This document shows positions 10,098 through 19,672 of a stretch of 64,000 bases of DNA, in pieces. The stretch is from Ancylomarina sp963977525. GTDB lineage: Bacteria > Bacteroidota > Bacteroidia > Bacteroidales > Marinifilaceae. A program made the position numbers and the translations under genes. The DNA lies in NCBI GenBank assembly GCA_963977525.1, contig CAXBPC010000014.1:59012-123011 (forward strand), written 5' to 3'. A model generated the notes under the pieces. It did no database searches. It was given only the letters and a program-made list of their open reading frames with translations, and had not been told where the DNA came from. Within the stretch, counting starts at the first letter, position 1; every line of letters starts with the position of its first letter.

Positions 10098-10130
10098 AAA
10101 AAAGCGGCTTCTCAATTAAGAGAAACCGCC
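10098..10130 (-). terminator. Intrinsic terminator of the metal operon
   Basis: Minus-strand GCGGTTTCTC and GAGAAGCCGC form a 10-bp stem (one G-U) around a 6-base loop, then six U. It ends the HMA/TonB operon, convergent with the protease terminator. Confidence 0.85.
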
Positions 10131-10153
10131 TATAAAAGACTTAGTAATTAAGA

Positions 10154-10468
10154 CTATTTCTTAGCCTCAGTCACTTTAAATTTCATTTTTTCAATTGCTT
10201 TTTTAAGAACTTCTTTGTTAGTAGCCTTAGTTTTATAGACAAGAGTTACTTTTTGATTTTCAAAATCAACTTTTAGGTCCTTAACACCTTTTTCGAAAGG
10301 CATGCTCTTTTCAATTTTCTTAACACATCCTGGGCAATCCATTTCTACGTTAAAAACAACAGTTTCAACTTTCTTAAGCTCTTGTTTCTGTGCAAAAGTA
10401 GCTGATGTAAATAAAATAATTGCAATGGCCATTAAAGCCTTCTTTAGGTTTTGAGTTAATTTCTTCAT
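10154..10468 (-). CDS. Exported heavy-metal-associated (HMA) domain protein
   Basis: A 104-residue protein with a signal peptide (1-26, ending SATFAQ) and one ferredoxin-like HMA domain. The metal-binding motif is MDCPGC (Cys45, Cys48), and the fold continues with GVKDLKVDFENQKVTL. HMA domains bind copper or other soft metals; here it would act in the periplasm, since a signal peptide is present. It lies 84 bases after a TonB receptor gene and close to a His/Cys-rich protein gene, so the three probably form a metal-uptake or metal-handling operon. The metal itself is not determined by the sequence. Confidence 0.85.
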   Translation of the reverse strand: MKKLTQNLKKALMAIAIILFTSATFAQKQELKKVETVVFNVEMDCPGCVKKIEKSMPFEKGVKDLKVDFENQKVTLVYKTKATNKEVLKKAIEKMKFKVTEAKK

Positions 10469-10552
10469 GTTTATTTGTTTTTTGCTTCAGACTTTCTGTC
10501 TACAACAGTTAGTCAATGGTTATTACTAAATGTTTTAATGCGATTTTTACGG

Positions 10553-12802
10553 TTATTCTCTATCTATGGTTAAACGTACACCCAAATAGAACTTACGTTC
10601 CTGAATAGGTCCCCAAATCATTGATGCATCAAAGTTTACTCCATGAGGATTGTCTGCTGCTATAATTGGCTGTTTTTGTGTGTAATTACCTAGATTCTCA
10701 ACACCAGCATAAACTTCCCAAATTTTAAAACGCTTTGTAATTTGAGCGTTCATCACTGCATAAGCTGGTGACTTCTCTCTTCTCTGATATTCAACCGGAT
10801 TTCCCGCTGTTGATGGGATACGCATATCACCATTAATCTGAGTCGTAAAATCGAACTGCCAAATATTCATATTTGTTGAGTAAGATAAATTTACCAAGCC
10901 TTTATAGCGATTCACATAGGGAACCTTCTGAAATTCATCATTAATATCAGCTTTTACATCAGAGAATCGAATTGCTGTTGTAACATCCAATCGATCTACC
11001 GGCTCAAATTTTAATTCTACTTGATAGTTATTCGCAAACGACTGACCATCTAGATTATAAAAATTAACCTGATTAATGTCCTGATCAACATCTACAATGA
11101 CTTGATTCTGAAACTCTGTTCTATAAAAATCAGCAGATGCAGTAAAGTTCTGTCCAAACAAATTAAAGTATTGTGTTACGCTTAAACCATAGTTCCAAGC
11201 CTTCTCTTGTTTAAGGTTTGAATCAATAATAAACGTTCTATTTGAAGCTAATAGGAAACTATTTTCTGCAATAGGATTAGATGTACGTCTTCCACTACCT
11301 GCAGCTAAACGAAGCGTAGAACCTTCAGCAAACTGATATCTGAAATGTAAACGAGGTGTAATAAAGCCACCATAAACAGAGTTGTAATCGTATCTCAATC
11401 CTGTTTGTAAAGTAATTTCATCAGATGGCAACCATGTATACTCGGCATAAGCTCCAGCAACCTTCTCAGATCTATCAGTCCTTCCAAGACTATTAACTCC
11501 TCTAGTCAAATTATCATTAAAATCATCGTAGATAAATGATAAACCAGCAGTATATTTATGAGTCAAATTTCCTATATAAGATTGGAAAAGTAAGTTAGCA
11601 TATAGATACTTCTGTTTCGCATCATAGTTTCTTAAGCCATAAAACGATTTTTGTTCATGAGATGAGAAATTAGTGATTAGTGCAATACTTCTCTCATCAT
11701 TTTTAGGAAAGACATAACCTATTTTGGCGAAAGCTTCGTAACGGCGCGTGTCAATATCTATACGATAAGCATTATTGATATCATTTGGCTTATTTTCATC
11801 ATAACCTTTCTGTCCACCAATTCTCTGCTCATCAATAAACTTAACACCAAATTGAGTGATCCAATTCTTGTTTGGCTTCCAGTTCCATCTGTTTATAAAA
11901 TTGAACTGACTAACCATTGGGTCATCAAGAAAACTATCCTTATTGTCATCTATTTCCTTTTTGTTATCCTGTCCGTGAGCTAAAATAGATGTAGAAAGTT
12001 TATCAGAAAATTTAACGCCTGTTATCATGTTACCTTCAGACATCCCTATACTATTTCCATATGCATTTAGATATAGCTTTGGTGCGTTTTGAGGCTTCTG
12101 ATACTCAATATTAATTTGTCCTGTAATTGATTCAAAACCATTCACAACCGAACCAACACCTTTTGAAACTTGAATAGATTCCATCCAAGGACCTGGAACA
12201 TATACCATACCGTATACTGAAGCCAATCCTTTAAAATTAGGGTTATTTTCAGTCATCATCTCAATATACTTTCCTGTAAGTCCTAAAAGCTTAATAGACT
12301 TTGCTCCCGTAGCTGCATCAGCATAAGAAACATCAACCGAAGCATTTGTCTCGAAACTTTCAGCCAAATTACAACAAGCTGCTTTACAAAGCTCAGCTCC
12401 TGTTATGCTTTGAGATTGTATAGAACTTTCTCTATCGAGGATAGTTCCTGCTCTTCGCTTTGAAACTAGGACCTCATTTAATTCAATGCTTGGTGATAAT
12501 TCAATAATTAACTCTTTACCATTGAACTTATTCACTTCAATTTCTCTTGTTTCGTAACCAACAAATTGAACAATCAGAATTCTTGATTTTTCTGATGCAT
12601 CAAGAGTAAAATGCCCGTTAACATCTGTTGCTGTCCCTTTCGTTGTATTCTTCCAAAATACTGACGCTCCAGGTAAAGGCGCTTGTTTTTTATTAGCCAA
12701 GACTTCAACAATTTTACCTTCAAATATTCTTCGAGCTTCATCTGTTTTCGCAATTGAAAACAATGGAAGCAGAGAAAGGAATAATATTAATATTCTTTTC
12801 AT
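10553..12802 (-). CDS. TonB-dependent receptor, probably metal-related
   Basis: A 749-residue outer-membrane receptor starting at MKRILILFLSLLPL (a longer start ten codons upstream would add a non-signal extension). Domains: signal peptide (1-18), carboxypeptidase-regulatory-like domain (about 27-105, with GTATDVNGHFTLDA), plug (about 115-235, with SITGQINIEYQKPQ) and a 22-strand-type barrel to the end. The plug contains a striking Cys cluster ELCKAACCN that could bind metal. The upstream gene encodes a His/Cys-rich protein and the downstream gene an HMA protein, so import of a soft metal or its chelate is the best inference. Confidence 0.85.
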   Translation of the reverse strand: MKRILILFLSLLPLFSIAKTDEARRIFEGKIVEVLANKKQAPLPGASVFWKNTTKGTATDVNGHFTLDASEKSRILIVQFVGYETREIEVNKFNGKELIIELSPSIELNEVLVSKRRAGTILDRESSIQSQSITGAELCKAACCNLAESFETNASVDVSYADAATGAKSIKLLGLTGKYIEMMTENNPNFKGLASVYGMVYVPGPWMESIQVSKGVGSVVNGFESITGQINIEYQKPQNAPKLYLNAYGNSIGMSEGNMITGVKFSDKLSTSILAHGQDNKKEIDDNKDSFLDDPMVSQFNFINRWNWKPNKNWITQFGVKFIDEQRIGGQKGYDENKPNDINNAYRIDIDTRRYEAFAKIGYVFPKNDERSIALITNFSSHEQKSFYGLRNYDAKQKYLYANLLFQSYIGNLTHKYTAGLSFIYDDFNDNLTRGVNSLGRTDRSEKVAGAYAEYTWLPSDEITLQTGLRYDYNSVYGGFITPRLHFRYQFAEGSTLRLAAGSGRRTSNPIAENSFLLASNRTFIIDSNLKQEKAWNYGLSVTQYFNLFGQNFTASADFYRTEFQNQVIVDVDQDINQVNFYNLDGQSFANNYQVELKFEPVDRLDVTTAIRFSDVKADINDEFQKVPYVNRYKGLVNLSYSTNMNIWQFDFTTQINGDMRIPSTAGNPVEYQRREKSPAYAVMNAQITKRFKIWEVYAGVENLGNYTQKQPIIAADNPHGVNFDASMIWGPIQERKFYLGVRLTIDRE

Positions 12803-12856
12803 TATACTATTACATTTTGTGTTCCAAGTCAAACCATACCGCTATGGGTATAAGTT

Positions 12857-12864
12857 CAAACATA
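12857..12864 (-). promoter_or_regulatory. Possible -7 box of the TonB receptor gene
   Basis: Minus-strand TATGTTTG matches TAnnTTTG and lies 55 bases upstream of the start codon. The expected -33 TTTG is only weakly matched, so this is tentative. Confidence 0.3.
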
Positions 12865-12955
12865 TACATATGAGTGTGATGAAATTAATTATAGCCTACT
12901 TAGCTCCTATATGTAGCCAAGAAATTAAGCTATTCGTGTAACTAAAAGGTAGGTA

Positions 12956-13414
12956 TCAACAACGGTAGCAACACAATAATTCTTGTGTTATTTCAGATGG
13001 GTCAATTATCTTTTGAAGATAATTAAATACAAGTTCTTTACTTGAATCATTAAAAGTTTGAACTTGAAAATCGGGACACAAGAATAAATCAAGGCCGGAA
13101 ATCAATGGTGATTTCACAACTTTTTTTACTAAGGTCTTGGGATAATTCTTAAGATAAATTAATTCCAGAGCACAGCATGGTTCCACCTTGAAATGTGGGT
13201 GAGATGCATTCCCATGAAAGTGAATAATATGTGGATGAGAATCAGCCTCACAATCGTGCATTTCATCTCCACAATTATTTAAATCATAAATTAGATGAAA
13301 ATCATCTTGATGACATGCATTACAAGAAAGCTTCAATAAATTCAAACCACAAAATCCTGTCAGGTAAAAAACCAACAGGAGAATTGAGATTGTATTTCGA
13401 AATAGCTTCTTCAT
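12956..13414 (-). CDS. Small His/Cys-rich exported protein (HYC_CC_PP-like)
   Basis: A 152-residue protein with a hydrophobic N-terminal segment (about 8-29). It then shows CNACH (31-35), a His-rich stretch at 53-74 (for example HPHIIHFHG), a CC pair (80-81) and a C-terminal CCYRC (148-152). The pattern resembles the small Bacteroidota proteins named HYC_CC_PP that sit next to TonB/HMA metal genes, but this is recalled, not searched. Metal binding is likely from composition. The first gene of the likely three-gene metal operon; the gap to the receptor is about 150 bases. Confidence 0.7.
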   Translation of the reverse strand: MKKLFRNTISILLLVFYLTGFCGLNLLKLSCNACHQDDFHLIYDLNNCGDEMHDCEADSHPHIIHFHGNASHPHFKVEPCCALELIYLKNYPKTLVKKVVKSPLISGLDLFLCPDFQVQTFNDSSKELVFNYLQKIIDPSEITQELLCCYRC

Positions 13415-13601
13415 TTATAGCAGTCTATAATATCCTTCATTTATGAAAGAGAACACGATTACCGTGATCTATTCTTAAGAACCTCAAAAGTATATTATGG
13501 GTGAATCCGATCCACAATTTAATTGTTAATATTTGTTAAGAGGGAAATTATTTAGATAAATAGGTCATTTCACAGCGCAACTTAGTCAAAATGAAGCACA
13601 C

Positions 13602-13629
13602 AAAAAGGGAGTCCTATGAAAGACTCCCT
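13602..13629 (-). terminator. Intrinsic terminator of the spondin-domain gene
   Basis: Stem AGGGAGTC (13606-13613) / GACTCCCT (13622-13629), loop 8 bases, followed on the minus strand by five U. Confidence 0.8.
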
Positions 13630-13662
13630 CTACAATTCAGAATAAATAAATAAATATTCACC

Positions 13663-14958
13663 CTAATTGAAACTAATCGTTATTCTCACCAATTGGTCAA
13701 CATCTGGCAACTCGAATTCATTATCAACTACCATAATGGTTTTTGATTCAGATGGACCTGTGTTAGCTCCAGCTTGACGAGGAGCTTGATTGTTTCCTGC
13801 ACCTGGATATTCATTCACTTCTGTGCCTGCATCCCAAAGTTTTAGCATATTTGTTACATCACCTGTTTTAGCAACTCCATTATTAAACAATGTGACACCC
13901 ATATCGTCGAAAGCAACAAATAAATCATTTGATTGAACTAACATACTTGCCAAACTTAAATAATCACCTTCCTGTGCTTCGAAACTAAATTCGTAGTATT
14001 CACCTGGAAAAATTGGAGCCCCTGAACTCATTCCATTAGGAATAGAAAATACGCCATGAGGTCTTACACCAGCTTCACCTTCCAGACTTGCATCCAATAT
14101 AGCTGGATTACCATCTTCAGCCAAAGCCTCTATACCAGAGCCACTATCAGGCTTACCTTCTTCAAATAAAAAGTAGCTTTGAGTCCCAATAGCATAAACG
14201 CCTGGTGCAAAAGGAGACACATAGCCGCTCATATCCGCTACATATGCTGCTAAATCACCGTTTGAACCATCTTCAGCTAGTCCTTCCAATCCATTGGCAG
14301 CAGCTTCGTTCTCAGTAAATATTGGCATACCACTGTTATGTACGACCCAAACACCTGGAGCCAAAGGAGATTGAAATGAATACATGTCTGAAACATTAGT
14401 TAATGTTAGAGTAAACATCGTACCTCCATCATGAGCCAATTCTGCTTTTATAACTTCTGTTAGAGCTGGATAAGTAAATCCATCATTCACATCATTAATC
14501 ATTTTCACTGTGCCATTTTCAGCAGCACCCGTGTTTGGTCCGGATTGTCGGGGTGCCTGATCGGCTCCTGTTCCCGGCTCCTGATTCACTTCTGTTCCTG
14601 CATCCCAAAGAAGTAGTGCAGAACTCACATCACCCACAACAGCATCACCATTGGTATCGTAAAGCGTATAGCCCTCATCACCGAAGCCATAGAATAAATC
14701 GTTTGTTTGAACCAACATAGTAGCCAATGAAAGCTTCGCCCCTATTCCTGCGTTAAAACTAAAAGAGTAAGAAGCGCCGGGACCCATCGCATCCGTCGTT
14801 CCTGAATTGAAGAAAGGTTTACCTACCTGGATATTTTCAATCTTCACCGTGAAAGTTCCTTTGATGTGGGGATTTACAACTTGGTTGTCATCATCATCGT
14901 CAAGACAAGCCGAAAGAAAAATCATGCTTGCAATTGAGGCATAAATAAAATTTTTCAT
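13663..14958 (-). CDS. Lipoprotein with two spondin-type domains
   Basis: A 431-residue protein starting at MKNFIYASIASMIFLSAC; the lipobox LSAC and following acidic run DDDDD mark a lipoprotein. Two homologous domains follow. Each has the spondin-N features: an N-terminal strand, FSF(N/E)A, L(S)LA(T/S)MLVQ(T/S)NDLF, a LWDAGTEVN turn and a NxQAPRQ(S/A)GxNTG loop. The first covers about 25-205; the second about 300-431, linked by a degenerate middle part. Two copies suggest internal duplication. Spondin-N domains are extracellular adhesion modules; the ligand here is unknown. A start eight codons upstream is possible but would bury the signal. A Crp/Fnr regulator gene lies upstream. Confidence 0.85.
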   Translation of the reverse strand: MKNFIYASIASMIFLSACLDDDDDNQVVNPHIKGTFTVKIENIQVGKPFFNSGTTDAMGPGASYSFSFNAGIGAKLSLATMLVQTNDLFYGFGDEGYTLYDTNGDAVVGDVSSALLLWDAGTEVNQEPGTGADQAPRQSGPNTGAAENGTVKMINDVNDGFTYPALTEVIKAELAHDGGTMFTLTLTNVSDMYSFQSPLAPGVWVVHNSGMPIFTENEAAANGLEGLAEDGSNGDLAAYVADMSGYVSPFAPGVYAIGTQSYFLFEEGKPDSGSGIEALAEDGNPAILDASLEGEAGVRPHGVFSIPNGMSSGAPIFPGEYYEFSFEAQEGDYLSLASMLVQSNDLFVAFDDMGVTLFNNGVAKTGDVTNMLKLWDAGTEVNEYPGAGNNQAPRQAGANTGPSESKTIMVVDNEFELPDVDQLVRITISFN

Positions 14959-15087
14959 AGTAGTAATTTTTATAAGTTTCAATTATGAATTTAAATTGTC
15001 AACACCTTTTTATAAGGTTGTAATTCAAAAGTATAATATCGATCTGCCTTAAAATGTAAGCCACATCACATTTGCTCATTTTCTATT

Positions 15088-15117
15088 AAAAAAAGCCGCA
15101 ATATTTAAATTGCAGCT
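15088..15117 (-). terminator. Intrinsic terminator of the Crp/Fnr regulator gene
   Basis: Minus-strand AGCTGCAAT / ATTGCGGCT stem (one G-U), 6-base loop, then about seven U. Confidence 0.75.
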
Positions 15118-15154
15118 CTTAGTTATTTCCTGTACGATCTTTTAAACTTTTAAG

Positions 15155-15823
15155 TCAAAGCTTTTCCAAACAATAAATCTGTATTTCTTTACGTGAGTAA
15201 TCAATGATTTCTTCTTGCTTTAATTCATTAAACAAACGCGTAACGGTTTCACGTTTGGTTCCTATTAGGTCGGCAAAATCTTTTTGTGTGTAGAAATGAG
15301 TAACACAAATCATATCACCTCTTTTTACACCTTTCTCTTCAGCGAGGTCCTTTATAAATTCACAAAGTCTTGTTCTGACATCATGAAAAAGAAGCGACTC
15401 AAATCGACGTTCCATTTTCTTAATTCTTAACCCAATCAGCTTATATATAGATAGACCAAACTTTTTATTATTACGCATCAACTCATACATGCTCGGCAGG
15501 TCCATTGGACAAAGCAGAGTCGGTTCTGTACAAGCCATCGCATAATCGGCTCGTTCATTAGAACCAAGAATAGCTTTCTCACCAAATATCTCACCTTTTC
15601 CCAATATAGCCTTTACAACCTCATCGCCATTTTTATTATATGAAACAATTTTGACTTTACCTTTACTTATCATGAAGATACCTTTAGATGTATCTCCTGG
15701 GAAATAAATAAAATCACCACTCTTATAGTTTTGAAAATGACCTTTTGAGTACCCTTTTAGTTTATGCGGACATAAAATATGATACAAGTTCACATTCTCC
15801 AAACACCATATATTTTCTTTCAT
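15155..15823 (-). CDS. Crp/Fnr family transcriptional regulator
   Basis: A 222-residue regulator. Residues about 25-140 are a cyclic-nucleotide-binding-type beta-roll (FIYFPGDTSKGIFMISKGKVKI, GEIFGEKAILG), then a dimer helix and a winged helix-turn-helix (YTQKDFADLIGTKRETVTRLFNEL, about 180-203). The canonical cAMP phosphate-binding RxS motif is not obvious, and two N-terminal cysteines (7, 18) are too few for a classic FNR iron-sulfur cluster, so the signal is unknown. It is transcribed towards the spondin lipoprotein gene and may control it, which is inferred from position only. Confidence 0.85.
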   Translation of the reverse strand: MKENIWCLENVNLYHILCPHKLKGYSKGHFQNYKSGDFIYFPGDTSKGIFMISKGKVKIVSYNKNGDEVVKAILGKGEIFGEKAILGSNERADYAMACTEPTLLCPMDLPSMYELMRNNKKFGLSIYKLIGLRIKKMERRFESLLFHDVRTRLCEFIKDLAEEKGVKRGDMICVTHFYTQKDFADLIGTKRETVTRLFNELKQEEIIDYSRKEIQIYCLEKL

Positions 15824-15991
15824 CGACAGAATTCATTTTTGAATACATTAAATTTACGGCTTTTTTAACTGAATTCTATAAACAATAATCTTTCCGCTGA
15901 AAAATCAAGTCTACCCTAAGCCTGCATGCTTCTAAACGGTTTTTTTGCTAATCATTTTCGACTATCTTTAAACTGATCCTAAAATCAACCT

Positions 15992-18226
15992 ATGAAACAA
16001 TTCCCCGCATTCATATTATCCTCTCTTTTATTTTTCAGTTTTATTATAATTACTAGTTGTGATTTTAATCAAACCTATATACATCATTCTAAAGAATACA
16101 AGGTATTTCCTGATGCGGTAAAGCAAGGAGAATTCTATGCGAAAGCTTTGAGTCCAACTCATATCATCTCTAACTACCCCACTGATAGTACAAAAAATTT
16201 AAAAGACACACTACATTGGCGCCTCACAAAAGACATTTCGAATTATCCGAAGTTTGAATCTGACTATCAGATTCTAGACGCTATCTATAATATGTCCTTA
16301 GAGCAATTGGAGCTTAATATTAACAGTGATAGCCTTTTTTACACATCTGAAAAAATGGAAGGAATTAGGACTCGAGATATTAGTTATAGTGTCATTTTAG
16401 CTTTGGCTATAACCAATCCAGAGATATCCAAGAAAAGTTTAATGCATAAAGTGAATAATGATAAAATAATACAAGATACTGGGACTGGAGGCGGTTGGCC
16501 AATAAGTTCAGATCGAATGACATGGTCTATAGCAGCTTGGGAAATTTATCTTACAACAGGTGATAAATTGTGGCTTAAAAAAGCATATCGAATTATTAAA
16601 AATACTACCAAAACTGACTTAAATGTTGTTTGGGATTATAATGAACATCTTTTCAAAGGAGAATCTTCTTTTCTCGATCAAAAAGAACAAATTTATCCAC
16701 AATGGATGGATGCAAAAGATATTTTCAGTTCATTTTCATTAAGCACTCAAGCAATTCATTACAAGAGCTTACTTGTATTATCGAAAATGGGTAAAATCCT
16801 AAATCACGATACTCAAAAATACGAACATATATCAGATGCTTTAAAGAAAAGCATCAATGAAAAGCTTTGGTTAAAGGATAAGAAACATTATGCCCAATTC
16901 AAATATGATTCCTACTCTTCTAATATTTCTGATAAGACTGATAATTTAGGGCAAAGTCTTTGTGTTCTTTTTGATATTGCAGATGATGAACAGAAAAACC
17001 ACATTGTAAACAATACCGTTCAATTACCATATGGTATACCTTGTTTTTACCCTCAAACTCCGAATACCTCAGCTTATCACAATAATGGTATCTGCCCATC
17101 AGTACAAGCTTATTGGAATTGGGCATCAACAAAAACCAATAATGATGAATCCATTAAACATGGCTTAGCATCTTCAATTAGGTCATCTGCTTTATTTCTT
17201 ACCAATAAAGAAAATATGCTGGCTGAAACTGATGGTTTTGAGGGTACACCAATAAATTCAAATCGACAGCTTGCAAGTATAGCAGGTTCATTATCGAGCA
17301 TCTACCGTGTATTATTCGGTTTAAATTTCAAGGAAGATCATCTTCAGATAAGCCCATTTATTCCTAGGGAGTTTAAAGGAGAAGTAAATATCAAAAACTT
17401 AAAATATCGTAATTCGACTCTTGACATTAAAGTCTTAGGCTTTGGAAACCAGATTCGTTCATTTAGGATTGACCGTTTTCCTCTAAATGGAAATGAAATA
17501 TCTGGTTTATTAAAAGGACATCATAAAATTCTTATTAAAATGACAAATAGCTTGTCGTATCGTTCTAAAATTAAGCTTAAACAGAATGCATATTCTCCCC
17601 AAACACCTTTTGCTAAACTAATTGATTCAAGCTTAGTTTGGCAACAAAATGAAGATGAAAGAAAATATCGAATTTTTCGTAACGGTGAGATGATTCTTGA
17701 GACACATGATACGATTTATAAACTCCCTGCCTCAACAGTAAACAGTAAATATCAAGTTGAATCTATTGATAAAAACAGAAAGAAATCATTCCTAAGTAAA
17801 CCTGTTAACATTAATCCTAAAGATCAAGTTCAAGTCCTAGAAACGGAATGGTTTACCAACCCAAAGGAATCCTATATAGAGCTTAGTCATAAAAAGAATT
17901 TGAACTATATTTTCAAACTGAAAGTAAAAGAAGCAGGTTCTTATTATATCGATTTCACTTACGCCAACGGTAATGGTTCAACTGAAAGTAATAATCAATG
18001 TGCTTCACGAAGCCTATGGGTTTCTCACGACTACTTAGGTACAATAGTCTTTCCCCAGCGGGGTAATGATGAATTGACAAAGTGGAGATACTCTAATGCG
18101 ATTAAAATTAATTTAAAAAAAGGAAGGAATAATTTAAGATTAAAACTAGAGACCTTCAACGAAAATCAGAATATCAAAAACACTGCTGTGCTTATCGATA
18201 AGATTAGAATTCGAAAAACTGACTAA
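15992..18226 (+). CDS. Six-hairpin glycosidase-like lipoprotein with C-terminal CBM-like domain
   Basis: A 744-residue protein. The N-terminus is a lipoprotein signal (ITSC, Cys23). About residues 80-480 form an alpha-helical, probably (alpha/alpha)6 catalytic region resembling MGH1-type/GH63-like hydrolases (MEGIRTRDISYSVILAL, TGGGWPISSDRMTW, GICPSVQAYWNWA). A linker follows, and the last 130 residues look like a CBM6/35-type sandwich (IDFTYANGNGST, WRYSNAIKINLKKGRNNLRL, AVLIDKIRIRK). It probably trims a polysaccharide at the cell surface; substrate unknown. Candidate acids such as Asp120 in RTRD and Glu/Asp in ETDGFEG are visible but not proven. No SusC/SusD neighbours were seen, so it is not in a typical utilisation locus. 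Confidence 0.7.
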   Translation: MKQFPAFILSSLLFFSFIIITSCDFNQTYIHHSKEYKVFPDAVKQGEFYAKALSPTHIISNYPTDSTKNLKDTLHWRLTKDISNYPKFESDYQILDAIYNMSLEQLELNINSDSLFYTSEKMEGIRTRDISYSVILALAITNPEISKKSLMHKVNNDKIIQDTGTGGGWPISSDRMTWSIAAWEIYLTTGDKLWLKKAYRIIKNTTKTDLNVVWDYNEHLFKGESSFLDQKEQIYPQWMDAKDIFSSFSLSTQAIHYKSLLVLSKMGKILNHDTQKYEHISDALKKSINEKLWLKDKKHYAQFKYDSYSSNISDKTDNLGQSLCVLFDIADDEQKNHIVNNTVQLPYGIPCFYPQTPNTSAYHNNGICPSVQAYWNWASTKTNNDESIKHGLASSIRSSALFLTNKENMLAETDGFEGTPINSNRQLASIAGSLSSIYRVLFGLNFKEDHLQISPFIPREFKGEVNIKNLKYRNSTLDIKVLGFGNQIRSFRIDRFPLNGNEISGLLKGHHKILIKMTNSLSYRSKIKLKQNAYSPQTPFAKLIDSSLVWQQNEDERKYRIFRNGEMILETHDTIYKLPASTVNSKYQVESIDKNRKKSFLSKPVNINPKDQVQVLETEWFTNPKESYIELSHKKNLNYIFKLKVKEAGSYYIDFTYANGNGSTESNNQCASRSLWVSHDYLGTIVFPQRGNDELTKWRYSNAIKINLKKGRNNLRLKLETFNENQNIKNTAVLIDKIRIRKTD

Positions 18227-18286
18227 TTGATAAGGTAAAAAGTAGAATAGGAAAGAATACGAGCGACCTTGTAGCTAAATAGTAGG

Positions 18287-18320
18287 AAAGAAAAATCCTG
18301 ATTCATAAGAATCAGGATTT
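18287..18320 (-). terminator. Terminator between convergent glycosidase and adenylate kinase genes
   Basis: A perfect 12-bp stem (18293-18304 / 18309-18320) with loop ATAA; minus strand continues with a U-rich tract, so it ends the adenylate kinase gene. It may also work weakly on the plus strand. Confidence 0.85.
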
Positions 18321-18341
18321 AGTATTTTAAATGTAATATGC

Positions 18342-19511
18342 TTATCGAATTGTTTTAAGTGCGTCACTTACTGACTGAGAAAGATCTTCAAAAATATCTT
18401 CTTCGCTTCCAACTCCATTTACAACATGTATTTTATTTTGCTTGGTGTAATACTCACTTACTTTAGAACTACGTTTCTCATATTGTTCTAGTCGGTGAAT
18501 AATAATATCGGTATCAGCATCATATGCTCTACGACCAAATGTTTTCCCTCGAGCTGCCAAACGCTTAATAGATTCTAAAGTAGAAACCTCAAGCTCTAAG
18601 GCTGTAGTAATCGTAGATTGCATTTTTCTTAACAAGCCATCAAGAATATACGCCTGAACAATAGTACGTGGGAATCCTTTAAAGATAAAACCGTTTGCAT
18701 CTGGATGCGTTTTAATCTGACGTTCAATCAATTTAATTGCAATCTCATCTGGTACAATATCTCCTTTCTCAATATATCCCTTGGCACTCATACCCATATC
18801 AGTACCTTTCTTAATCTCCTGACGCATTAAGTGACCAGTAGAAATATAAACCAAGTTAAATTTCTTAGCCAACATACGACCTTGAGTTCCTTTTCCAGAA
18901 CCCGGAGGGCCTAAAAGAACCATATTAATCCATGAACGCTCAAGAGTCTGATCAACAACAAAAGTTAATCGTTCAAAAATATCTTCAATATCACCAATAC
19001 CATTAATTGGATGATAAATTTCTTTCTCTTTATAAAATTCAGCTACTGGAGTCGTTTTAGTTTCATACTCTTCAAGTCGAACATTAATAACATCTTCAGC
19101 ATCATCCGAACGATTTTCAGTTTCAGCACGTTTCAAAAGACGTCGCTTTAAATTCTCATTAGGAACTTCTAAACTCAACATACAGTCAAGCTTAGTATTC
19201 AATTTAAGCAATAATCCTTCAAGAATATAAGATTGAACAGTTGTACGTGGAAATCCATCAAATAAGAAACCATTCACATCGGTATTCGACGTAATTCTTT
19301 CCTCGATAATCTGAACGATAATCTCATCAGGAACCAATCCCCCTTTTTTAATGATATCCTTAGCTTGTAGACCAAGTTCTGTATTTTCGGCAATTTCTGC
19401 TCGCAAGATATCACCAGTAGAGATGTAAGCTAAATTGTATTTCTCAACCAGCATTTTAGACTGAGTTCCTTTACCAGCGCCCGGAGGGCCGAATAATGCT
19501 ATATTTAACAT
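18342..19511 (-). CDS. adk: Fused double adenylate kinase
   Basis: A 389-residue protein made of two adenylate kinase domains in tandem, twice the usual size. Domain 1 (1-190) has the P-loop GPPGAGKGT (8-16), STGDILR with Asp34, FDGFPRT with Asp85, and a short lid with RSDD. Domain 2 (196-389) keeps the P-loop GPPGSGKGT (201-209) but has STGHLMR (His227 in place of Asp) and FKGFPRT (Lys278 in place of Asp), and its lid motif is altered. The domain-1 residues match the active enzyme that converts ATP+AMP to 2 ADP; domain 2 looks catalytically weakened. No second adk gene is in the window. Confidence 0.9.
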   Translation of the reverse strand: MLNIALFGPPGAGKGTQSKMLVEKYNLAYISTGDILRAEIAENTELGLQAKDIIKKGGLVPDEIIVQIIEERITSNTDVNGFLFDGFPRTTVQSYILEGLLLKLNTKLDCMLSLEVPNENLKRRLLKRAETENRSDDAEDVINVRLEEYETKTTPVAEFYKEKEIYHPINGIGDIEDIFERLTFVVDQTLERSWINMVLLGPPGSGKGTQGRMLAKKFNLVYISTGHLMRQEIKKGTDMGMSAKGYIEKGDIVPDEIAIKLIERQIKTHPDANGFIFKGFPRTIVQAYILDGLLRKMQSTITTALELEVSTLESIKRLAARGKTFGRRAYDADTDIIIHRLEQYEKRSSKVSEYYTKQNKIHVVNGVGSEEDIFEDLSQSVSDALKTIR

Positions 19512-19672
19512 GCGTAGATATTAATGATTGTTGTAGTGTTTCAGCTATCAAAATTAGAAAAAAAAGATAAGTCTACATATTTATTTTACCTTTTATCCTA
19601 AAATGAAAAAATTGGTATTATTATACTCACCTAATAAGTTCAAAACTAAAGCTCAGAAGAACGATTCAGAAA

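Noticed and set aside
14995..15035. Possible Fnr-type operator between the spondin and Crp/Fnr genes
   Set aside because: The near-inverted CAACACCTT ... AAGGTTGT has mismatches at key positions and no known consensus for this regulator; too weak to report.
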